Source: Verrucomicrobiota bacterium (GTDB taxonomy: Bacteria; Verrucomicrobiota; Verrucomicrobiia; Chthoniobacterales; UBA6821). Taken from it: DNA of 13,161 nucleotides. Location: NCBI GenBank assembly GCA_016871655.1, contig VHCR01000018.1, positions 1 to 13,161 on the forward strand. Reading direction: 5' to 3'. The notes under the pieces are model-generated. The model was not told the origin of the DNA. It did not search any database and worked only from the letters and a program-made list of their open reading frames with translations. This document shows, piece after piece, positions 7,252-13,161 of this stretch. The position numbers were made by a program, and so were the translations under genes. Within the stretch, counting starts at the first letter, position 1, and the number at the start of each line of letters is the position of its first letter.

Positions 7252-7851
7252 TTATTCCATCGGTGCGCCAATAACACTCCCAATCAGACGGCTGTTGTTA
7301 AGCTGCTGAGGAGAGAGGATGACACCGTCACCACCCCGATGGATGATAACGCAGCCTTGATTGCCATACGGTTTGATGGTGGGATCGAGCGTGATCGTAA
7401 CATCGTGCCCGCTTCCATGAACCGTGGCATTGCGCGTGATGAGAAAAATGGCATCACTCTCGCTGTTTTCTTGAACAGGATAAATTTTGAACGCTGTCTC
7501 ACGCGCTGACATTGGTATATTCACGACTTGAACACCAGGCGCTGAGCAGAGCTTGCAAAACTCATTCGTTGAAACAGACCCTGAACAAAGCTCGGTTGCC
7601 CATGTCGAAAAACTTGGCGCCGTTGGATCTCCAGGCCATCCAGCGCTGGTGGAGCCGGCTGTTGCTGCATCCATCGCCATCGTTTGTGTTGCCAAATAAA
7701 GTTGTCTTCCATTGCTCAACGTCTGCGTCATTTGCCCCTTGGTCAGTGCTTTTAAAATGTGAGGCAATGATAACGACGTGAGCAGCGCAATGATGGCAAC
7801 GACGACGAGGAGTTCAATGAGGGTAAAACCAGCAGAACGTTTTTGCTTCAT
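7252..7851 (-). CDS. Type IV prepilin-like / pseudopilin protein with class III signal
   Basis: A 199-residue protein from ATG at 7851. It has a classical prepilin signal, MKQKRSAG|FTLIELLVVV: a short basic leader, Gly at 8 as the PilD-type cleavage site, Phe at mature position 1 and Glu at mature position 5 (E13). A hydrophobic helix to about residue 32 would embed it in the inner membrane before assembly into a pilus, or into a type II secretion pseudopilus. The globular C-terminal part holds cysteines at 89, 99, 102 and 167 that could form disulfides. No pilus assembly genes are nearby, so major pilin, minor pilin and GspG/H-like roles cannot be separated. A longer frame to a TTG at 7890 is translated repeat sequence and was rejected as the start. 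No clear Shine-Dalgarno sequence is seen. The downstream secreted-protein gene begins 20 bp later. Confidence 0.85.
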   Translation of the reverse strand: MKQKRSAGFTLIELLVVVAIIALLTSLSLPHILKALTKGQMTQTLSNGRQLYLATQTMAMDAATAGSTSAGWPGDPTAPSFSTWATELCSGSVSTNEFCKLCSAPGVQVVNIPMSARETAFKIYPVQENSESDAIFLITRNATVHGSGHDVTITLDPTIKPYGNQGCVIIHRGGDGVILSPQQLNNSRLIGSVIGAPME

Positions 7852-7858
7852 AAGAAAA

Positions 7859-7931
7859 AAAATAGCCGAAAAAGAACACAAAGAGCGCAAAGAATATTTT
7901 TTGATTTCTTTGTGCCCTTTGTGGCTAATTT
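7859..7931. repeat. Inverted array of 9-bp units 3' of glgB (second copy of the family after priA)
   Basis: The left arm has units GAACACAAA and GAGCGCAAA followed by GAA (about 7874-7894). The right arm, read in reverse complement, is AATTAGCCACAAAGGGCACA followed by AAGAA (7906-7931). The ends AATAGCC and GGCTAATT also pair. The unit G(A/G)(A/G)C(A/G)CAAA matches GAACGCAAA at 3047-3145. The element sits 4 bp past the glgB stop and 7 bp before the pilin start, the same position between co-directional genes as the copy after priA. Confidence 0.75.
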
Positions 7932-7935
7932 CTTT

Positions 7936-10332
7936 TTACGGAACTTTTAAATAGAGTGTGGAGAGAGGAGGTAGGTCTATCACAATCGAATTCCAAAAGC
8001 GATGAGAATGTTGATGATCAGCATCAACGGCAGGAGGAAGATAGTGTCCGCTTCCTCCAAAACAACCGGCGTCACTATTGAAAATAATTTCATACTTCCC
8101 ATCACGAGGAACACCGAGCCGATAGTTGTAGCGGGGCACCGGCGTGGCATTAACCACGACAAGAATGTCGTGGCAGTTGAAGTGACTAGTTGAAGTCGAA
8201 GAATCTAATTTTTTCGATGGCTTCTTCACTTCATCTTCACCTTTTAACTTCATCTCTTGCGGAATCGCCGTTAACGGCGACTTACGCAAAAATGACCAAA
8301 CGGTATTTTCATTGTCATTAAAATCAATCCATTCAAATCCAGCGGACTCATCGTCGCATTGCCAAAAAGCAGGCTCTTGTTGATAGAGTCTGTTGAGCTC
8401 CTTGACAAGGAGCTGCATTCCTTGATGCGGCGCGTATTGCAAGAGATGCCAATCGAGGCTCTGCGTGTGATTCCACTCACGCCATTGCGCAATCTCTCCG
8501 CCTTGAAATAATAATTTTTTTCCAGGGTGCCCCCACATCCATGCAAAGAAGAAGCGGAGGTTCGCGAATTTTTGCCAATCATCTTCGGGCATTTTGTTGA
8601 TCAGCGATCCTTTGCCGTGCGTTACTTCGTCGTGGCTTAAAACGAGGATGAAATGTTCGTGATAGGCGTAGAGCATCGAGAAGGTGATATCGCCTTGATG
8701 ATACTTGCGATGAATCGGCGAGCGGCTGATATAGCGCAGCGAATCATTCATCCATCCCATGTTCCATTTAAAACCAAAACCAAGACCGCCATCGTACGTC
8801 GGCTTGGAAACAGCTGGCCAGGCCGTTGACTCCTCCGCAATCATCATGATGCCAGGATGGCGCGCGTAGCAGATTTCGTTGCAGCTTTTGATAAAATCGA
8901 CTGCTTCGAGATTTTCGCGACCGCCAAAAATATTCGGCGTCCATTCTCCCGCCTTGCGCGAATAGTCGAGGTAGAGCATCGAGGCGACCGCATCGACGCG
9001 CAATCCATCGATGTGATATTCCGAAAACCAATAGAGCGCATTGGCGATAAGAAAATTCCGAACCTCGTTTCGTCCGTAATTGAAAATGAGCGTGCCCCAA
9101 TCGCGATGCTCAGCGCGATTCGGATCGTCATGCTCATAGAGAGCCGTCCCATCAAATTGTGCAAGCCCATGAGCATCACGAGGGAAATGGCCCGGCACCC
9201 AATCGAGAATTACGCCAATGCCTGCTTGATGAAGGCGATCGACGAGATGGCGAAAATCATCCGGCTTTCCAAAGCGACTGCTCGGCGCAAAAAAATTCAC
9301 GACTTGATATCCCCAGGAGCCTTCAAACGGATGCTCCATCACCGGCATGAATTCTACATGCGTGAATCCCATTTCTTTGACGTAGTCCACCAATTGATCG
9401 GCAAGCTCGAGATAGCTGAGCGGACGATTGTTTTCTTCCGGTATCCGCCGCCACGAACCGAGATGTACTTCATAAATCGACATCGGCCGACGATATCGAT
9501 CTACACTCGCTCGTGAAGCCATCCAGTCTTGATCACTCCATTGATAGCGCCCGAGATCATAGATCATGCAGGCCGTGCGAAGATCATGCTGCGCGAAGAT
9601 CCCATACGGATCGGTTTTTAAAAAAAGATCACCGTGCGGTCCGCGAATTTCAAATTTGTAATGCGCGCCCTCGCGAACTTCTGGAATAAAAATTTCCCAG
9701 ACACCCGAAGAGCCAAGCCGGCGCATCATGTGAAAGCGCCCATCCCAATTATTAAAATCACCAACCACGCTGACCCGCTGCGCATTCGGTGCCCAGACCG
9801 CAAAGCAAGTCCCCGTCACGCTTCCAACAGTGCGTGGATGCGCTCCGAGATGCTGGTAAATTTCCCAGTGCCGTCCCTCCGCATGCAAGTAAAGATCGAG
9901 ATCTCCTATCTGCGGTCCAAATGCATACGGATCATGCAACGATTTTTTGTTTCCATTCGCATCGATAATCTCAAGAACATAGGCTGGATCGCCGTCTTCG
10001 CTCGGACAAGAATAGGGGTCAGTTCCGGAGAATGCATATTTCGGTGCCACTTCATTAGATTTCTTATGGACTGACCCCGAAATATGCATTCTCCGGAACT
10101 GACCCCTATTTATAACGAGTTCAAATAAGCCTCGCTCGTCGACACAGGGCAATTGAAATTCTCCCCACGTTGCTTTCCACTTTACGCCCTGCGCTCCTGG
10201 ATGCCAAACGCGTAGAACGACCTCGGATGCCGAAAGCGGATGGATCCCCAACAACCGATGCGGATCGCTGTGACGGAGTTCAAACAGCGGGTAGAGATCG
10301 TTGTCGGGAAGTTGGGATTTTTTTGAGATCAT
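7936..10332 (-). CDS. glgB: 1,4-alpha-glucan branching enzyme
   Basis: 798 residues. GlgB makes the alpha-1,6 branch points in glycogen. An N-terminal extension domain (about 1-135) is followed by the CBM48 carbohydrate-binding domain (about 165-255, CFAVWAPNAQRVSVVGDFN), the GH13 barrel (about 285-650) and a C-terminal beta domain. Catalytic residues are the nucleophile D447 in DGLRVDAV, the acid/base E500 in IAEEST and D568 in LSHDEVTHGKG. Other family signatures are YEVHLGSW (287-294), GFTHVEFMP and GHPGKKLLFQGGE. It is longer than the usual ~730 residues because of two apparent in-frame insertions: residues 75-107, encoded by a 100-bp palindrome, and about 30 Lys/Ser-rich residues (about 688-717) before the conserved VVVNATPVPRYNYR segment. 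Both avoid the active site, so the enzyme is probably functional. No other glg gene is in the window. ATG at 10332 has a GAGG about 13 bp upstream. It is divergent from the 620-aa orphan, with 45 bp between them. Confidence 0.97.
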   Translation of the reverse strand: MISKKSQLPDNDLYPLFELRHSDPHRLLGIHPLSASEVVLRVWHPGAQGVKWKATWGEFQLPCVDERGLFELVINRGQFRRMHISGSVHKKSNEVAPKYAFSGTDPYSCPSEDGDPAYVLEIIDANGNKKSLHDPYAFGPQIGDLDLYLHAEGRHWEIYQHLGAHPRTVGSVTGTCFAVWAPNAQRVSVVGDFNNWDGRFHMMRRLGSSGVWEIFIPEVREGAHYKFEIRGPHGDLFLKTDPYGIFAQHDLRTACMIYDLGRYQWSDQDWMASRASVDRYRRPMSIYEVHLGSWRRIPEENNRPLSYLELADQLVDYVKEMGFTHVEFMPVMEHPFEGSWGYQVVNFFAPSSRFGKPDDFRHLVDRLHQAGIGVILDWVPGHFPRDAHGLAQFDGTALYEHDDPNRAEHRDWGTLIFNYGRNEVRNFLIANALYWFSEYHIDGLRVDAVASMLYLDYSRKAGEWTPNIFGGRENLEAVDFIKSCNEICYARHPGIMMIAEESTAWPAVSKPTYDGGLGFGFKWNMGWMNDSLRYISRSPIHRKYHQGDITFSMLYAYHEHFILVLSHDEVTHGKGSLINKMPEDDWQKFANLRFFFAWMWGHPGKKLLFQGGEIAQWREWNHTQSLDWHLLQYAPHQGMQLLVKELNRLYQQEPAFWQCDDESAGFEWIDFNDNENTVWSFLRKSPLTAIPQEMKLKGEDEVKKPSKKLDSSTSTSHFNCHDILVVVNATPVPRYNYRLGVPRDGKYEIIFNSDAGCFGGSGHYLPPAVDADHQHSHRFWNSIVIDLPPLSTLYLKVP
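8176..8248. repeat. Imperfect palindrome inside glgB encoding a Lys/Ser-rich linker
   Basis: On the + strand GTTGAAGTGACTAGTTGAAG plus TCGAAGAA (8176-8203) faces CTTCTTCACTTCATCTTCAC plus CTTTTAAC (8221-8248), with a T-rich loop between. The best-paired part is TGAAGT(C)GAAGAA. It encodes about residues 695-720 of GlgB (KLKGEDEVKKPSKKL then DSSTSTSHFNC), a stretch with no counterpart in the usual GlgB C-terminal domain. The GTTGAAGT word is close to the 8-bp GTTGAAGC unit of the intergenic array at 12350-12430. Confidence 0.5.
10011..10110. repeat. 100-bp coding palindrome within glgB (34-bp perfect arms)
   Basis: 10011-10044 (AATAGGGGTCAGTTCCGGAG followed by AATGCATATTTCGG) is the exact reverse complement of 10077-10110, with a 32-nt loop between. 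The whole element is translated without a stop: on the glgB strand the first arm reads NRGQFRRMHISG and the second APKYAFSGTDPY. A third GGGGTCAG core starts in the loop next to the inner edge of the right arm. One arm plus part of the loop recurs in priA (4715-4758). At about 99 bp the element adds 33 whole codons (residues 75-107). The GGGGTCAG/CTGACCCC core resembles palindromic REP-like repeats that I recall from other bacteria; no transposase for it is present here. Confidence 0.9.
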
Positions 10333-10377
10333 AAAAAAAGAGTAGCCTCAAGAACAGAGAGAGAACACAATAAAAAA

Positions 10378-12240
10378 ATGCAAATCCACCCGACTCCTAT
10401 TGAAGGCCTTTCTGACACGGCTCAGATCAAAGGCGTTGGAAGCATAGAAAATGAGAAAATCCTTTTTTCTGACAGTTTCAAAGCATCAGGATTTTTTTCT
10501 TGGCTAGGAAGTCGTTTAGGATTTGCAGCTCTTTTTCGTAGCTCTGCAGCACAAAAACAATTTAAAACCGGATATGAACAAGTGAAACAAGCCTTTGCTG
10601 AGCAATATAAAAAAACCTGTCCAAATATCGAAAGCCTTTTTGAAGCCAAATTTGGGCATCGTTTTAAAAGCGGCAGCCCGCTGACCGTCGGAAGTATCAA
10701 AATATTTTTGACAGAACACAACTTGAGTACCGATGATAATGTTGTTCTAAAAAATCTGGCGCACAGGAAAGAAATGGTTGGCAATTACAAAAATATTTTC
10801 TACCACGGTCGGGTTGAAAAGAAATCAACAGGGGCATTGAAAAAAGATTTCTTTAGCGCTTCTCCGCTGACCACTGAGACGAAAACAATTTTGTCCCCCG
10901 ATTCTGAAATGAAGAGTCTGAGTCAAATGCGTTACCTGACTACTGAAACCAACCCCGATTACGAAAATTGTCCCGACACTATCGTCCCTTCAGGAGGATG
11001 TGTTCAAATTCTTGGAACCCAATCCCGCGCTCAGCTGCTGGAGCAAGCCTTGTATGAACCTACATCTAGGAAAAAAGAAGTAAAAGAAATACAAAAAGAG
11101 GCCGAGAGGAAGCAAGAAGAGACGGCAACTCGTCTTACAGATCTTCGAACATCCATGAGTCTTGTTAATAACGACCCTCGAGCGGCATTGCAAATAAAAG
11201 ATGAAATAGACATCACCCAAGTACAAGCGGAGTATCACGCTGCTCAATTAAAAAAGCTAGCCGATGTTGATTCTTGGCCTCCTCAGAAGTTAGCAGCGTA
11301 TGCTCAGATGCATGCCCTTGTTAGCAAAGCAAGAAGCGCTCCCAGAGAAAAATCCAAGGAGATTAATAATCTTGAAACGCAAAAACAGGATCTAGAGAAT
11401 TCGTTAGCGCTTTCTTCATCACAAAGTGAAAAGTTACAAACAAAACTTGATAAACTTACTACAGACATTACAACAGCGCAGACTGAGTTGGAAAACTTAA
11501 GTCAACGCTGCAATGAGATTTTATCCAATAGCAGAGACTGGGAATTATGGGATCCTGAAAAAATGCTTCAATTTATTCATACGGATCGCATAGAGCCTAT
11601 TCAATTTGACCGCATCAAGGTAAAAGTTAATGGAACATTTCTTAATTTTGTTTCTGATAGCGATACTGACTCATTCAATATAAATTTCGACATCTTCAAA
11701 GAAGCTCTGAAGGAACTAGCTCCGGGTGTTGTTGTAAATGAGCAGCATTTTCGTGAAATGCTCTCTCTTTGTAGTAAAGATAAAACAACGCAAGGGACTC
11801 CTTCCGGAGCTCATACCGCAAAGGATAAACTCCCTTCTTTTGGACAGAAGTCTCCACTGAAAGATGATGAGATTAATTTCTATGAAATTGTACTAACACC
11901 CGATAAACAATCTTTTGATTTTAAATTTGATTCCAACAGAGCGTTGCTAAACAGGATCACCTACCAAGGAGGTCCATCTGCTGCATTATCGCCAAGTTTC
12001 ACCTACACCAATAATGAAGAAGAGATTACTCCTAATTCAGCAACGACTCTCTCCTCCTCTGGCATGCCTCTCTTTGAACGGCGATGCAAGTTTACTTGGC
12101 GCTACACTCCTGTGACTGATTCGAAAGGAGGCAATATGGGATTTGGCAACCTCGATCTCATCGATTCACGTCAAGGTTTCTGGCCATTGGAACAAGCCAT
12201 AGCCCCCCCCTCAACAGAGGAGCCTTCACGGGCCTGCTAG
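10378..12240 (+). CDS. Orphan coiled-coil protein, 620 aa
   Basis: I do not recognise a family. ATG at 10378 follows a purine-rich AGAGAGAGAAC stretch that is a weak ribosome site. There is no signal peptide. A short hydrophobic patch (residues 38-58, SGFFSWLGSRLGFAALFRSS) could be an amphipathic or membrane-associating helix. Residues 60-200 are mixed. About 218-260 and 275-385 are strongly coiled-coil (EVKEIQKEAERKQEETATRL; LETQKQDLENSLALSSSQSE). The C-terminal third (about 400-620) looks globular, with alternating beta-like segments and a low-complexity Ser/Thr/Pro linker near residues 550-575. The gene is AT-richer than glgB and than the downstream glycosyltransferase, which suggests fast divergence or acquisition. 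It stands alone on its strand, divergent from glgB and convergent with the GT9 gene. A cytoskeletal, scaffold or effector-like role is possible but nothing in the sequence proves one. Confidence 0.8.
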   Translation: MQIHPTPIEGLSDTAQIKGVGSIENEKILFSDSFKASGFFSWLGSRLGFAALFRSSAAQKQFKTGYEQVKQAFAEQYKKTCPNIESLFEAKFGHRFKSGSPLTVGSIKIFLTEHNLSTDDNVVLKNLAHRKEMVGNYKNIFYHGRVEKKSTGALKKDFFSASPLTTETKTILSPDSEMKSLSQMRYLTTETNPDYENCPDTIVPSGGCVQILGTQSRAQLLEQALYEPTSRKKEVKEIQKEAERKQEETATRLTDLRTSMSLVNNDPRAALQIKDEIDITQVQAEYHAAQLKKLADVDSWPPQKLAAYAQMHALVSKARSAPREKSKEINNLETQKQDLENSLALSSSQSEKLQTKLDKLTTDITTAQTELENLSQRCNEILSNSRDWELWDPEKMLQFIHTDRIEPIQFDRIKVKVNGTFLNFVSDSDTDSFNINFDIFKEALKELAPGVVVNEQHFREMLSLCSKDKTTQGTPSGAHTAKDKLPSFGQKSPLKDDEINFYEIVLTPDKQSFDFKFDSNRALLNRITYQGGPSAALSPSFTYTNNEEEITPNSATTLSSSGMPLFERRCKFTWRYTPVTDSKGGNMGFGNLDLIDSRQGFWPLEQAIAPPSTEEPSRAC

Positions 12241-12349
12241 AGGCCTTGTTTTTAAAAACAGCGTCAAAAATTTGCTCTAGAGCATTTCATTGCTGTCCAA
12301 AGCGAGTTTCTAATTTGAAATAAGAATACCTTTTCTTGCTGCGATCAAG
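12241..12349. other. Intergenic 3' region with two small palindromes
   Basis: Downstream of the orphan gene lie TGTTTTTAAAAACA (12247-12260) and TGCTCTAGAGCA (12273-12284), the latter followed by TTTC. Neither has a loop and U-tract typical of a strong terminator. No gene is seen. Confidence 0.4.
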
Positions 12350-12430
12350 GTTGAAATGTTGAAGCGTTGAAACGTTGAAGAAGTTTTCCATTGCTGCCCT
12401 TTCAACGCTTCAACGCTTCAACGTTTCAAC
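12350..12430. terminator. Inverted array of 8-bp GTTGAARN units; candidate bidirectional terminator hairpin
   Basis: Four units on the left (GTTGAAAT, GTTGAAGC, GTTGAAAC, GTTGAAGA; 12350-12381) face four on the right (CTTTCAAC, GCTTCAAC, GCTTCAAC, GTTTCAAC; 12399-12430) across a 17-nt loop. About 28 of 32 positions pair. It lies between two convergent genes, which fits a bidirectional terminator or 3'-end barrier, although no T-run follows. Structurally it matches the other short-unit inverted arrays of the window but with a different unit. Confidence 0.6.
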
Positions 12431-12459
12431 AGCACCTGCACAAACAGAACTTCCTAATT

Positions 12460-13161
12460 TCACATTTTTATTTTGGATAAGAGTGAGAGCATTCCTTCCA
12501 ACACTTCCGTCACCTGCTCCGCTCTGATTTGCCCCATCTCGCCAGCATGAGGCGCGGGCGGCACAACCGTCGGTCTTGGCAGCTCTACGATCTGATGGCC
12601 GGGAGAAAAATCGAGAGGACCGCATGCGGCTTCGGGATTGCGATAGTGCAAGAGGAGGAGCGTGGGGCAGCCGATGGCTAAGCCGAGGTGCATGACGCCG
12701 GTATCGGTGCTAACGAGGAGCGTGGCGCCACGCAGGAGCGCTGCGGTCTCTTCGAGTGTTGTTTTTTCAACAAGGTTCAGTGCGTTGGGACATGCGGCTG
12801 CAATCGCTTGGCCTACCTCGCGATTGTCATGCCCTCCGGTCAAGACAACGCGATGCGGGTAATGGGCCTCAATCCAACGAATCGTTTCGACATATCCCTC
12901 AACGGTCCAATCGCGCCAGTTCAGTGTTTTTCCTCCACCTGTCTGGATAACGAGGTAAGGTTTTGTGGCCAACTCTGGAAATCGCTCTCGCAGCGCGCCC
13001 ACTTCCTCCGGCTTTACTTCGTAGATCATTCCTGGAACAGGAATGCCGCCAGCGCGTGCTGCAACTTTGAGTGCGACTTTCACCATATGTCGCTCATCTC
13101 GCGTCACGACAGGATGGGAGAGGAGAAACGCCATGTCGCGGCATTCTTCCTGCGACCCAAC
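12460..13161 (-). CDS. Glycosyltransferase family 9 (heptosyltransferase-like), C-terminal part (5' end outside window)
   Basis: The frame is open to the window edge (VGSQEECRDMAFLLS...), so the ATG at 13134 is not necessarily the start; 233 residues are visible. It carries the C-terminal nucleotide-sugar binding half of GT9: YLVIQTGGGKTLNWRDWTVE, then RVVLTGGHDNREV, NLVEKTTLEETAALLRGATL and the signature VSTDTGVMHLGLAIGCPTLLL. Family members such as WaaC, WaaF and WaaQ add heptose or related sugars to the lipopolysaccharide inner core at the cytoplasmic face of the inner membrane. The acceptor and exact sugar cannot be read from this part. The gene is noticeably more GC-rich than the 620-aa gene beside it. 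It is convergent with that gene, with a repeat hairpin 29 bp beyond its stop. Confidence 0.88.
   Translation of the reverse strand, partial: VGSQEECRDMAFLLSHPVVTRDERHMVKVALKVAARAGGIPVPGMIYEVKPEEVGALRERFPELATKPYLVIQTGGGKTLNWRDWTVEGYVETIRWIEAHYPHRVVLTGGHDNREVGQAIAAACPNALNLVEKTTLEETAALLRGATLLVSTDTGVMHLGLAIGCPTLLLLHYRNPEAACGPLDFSPGHQIVELPRPTVVPPAPHAGEMGQIRAEQVTEVLEGMLSLLSKIKM

Noticed and set aside
7852..7890. TTG start for the pilin gene, 13 codons upstream of ATG 7851
   Set aside because: Those codons translate the repeat array, and they would put an atypically long leader before the prepilin cleavage site.
12410..12625. Minus-strand 71-codon open frame overlapping the 3' end of the GT9 gene
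   Set aside because: It is a shadow frame; the GT9 frame has clear family motifs over the same bases.

Overview
This is a 13.2 kb stretch from a Gram-negative bacterium. An OprB-type outer-membrane porin, an AsmA-like envelope protein, a type IV pilin-like protein and a GT9 (heptosyltransferase-type) glycosyltransferase all imply an outer membrane. The phylum cannot be fixed from the sequence. The mix of moderate-GC housekeeping genes, AT-richer orphan genes and abundant intergenic short-unit repeats is like that of uncultured deltaproteobacterial, PVC or Omnitrophota-type genomes, but that is inference.

Layout: the 3' end of an OprB-family porin (+, 1-422) ends in a hairpin. A minus-strand series then follows, given right to left: glgB (10332-7936), a type IV prepilin-like protein (7851-7252), a broken secreted-protein gene (7231-6592), a 429-aa helical protein of unknown function (6555-5266), priA (5207-3153) and an AsmA-like protein (3040-656). 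On the right, a 620-aa coiled-coil orphan (+, 10378-12240) diverges from glgB. It converges on a GT9 glycosyltransferase (-, 12460 to the window edge), whose 5' end lies outside the window.

The genes do not form one pathway. glgB makes the branches in glycogen, priA restarts stalled replication forks, and the others act in the cell envelope. The pilin gene and the broken secreted-protein gene lie 20 bp apart and look co-transcribed.

The most striking content is repeats. (1) A 100-bp palindrome lies inside glgB without breaking the reading frame. One arm, in the same orientation and frame, also sits inside priA just before the Walker A motif, so both proteins carry the peptide APKYA(F/I)SGTDP. 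This resembles the protein-coding palindromic elements known from Rickettsia. (2) A second, imperfect palindrome lies in the C-terminal part of glgB and encodes a Lys/Ser-rich linker. (3) A 185-bp fold-back element with 24-bp perfect ends, each carrying CTAG, interrupts the secreted-protein gene; removing it in silico with one CTAG copy restores the frame. (4) Nearly every gene boundary carries arrays of 7-, 8- or 9-bp units, three of them arranged as inverted pairs just 3' of stop codons.
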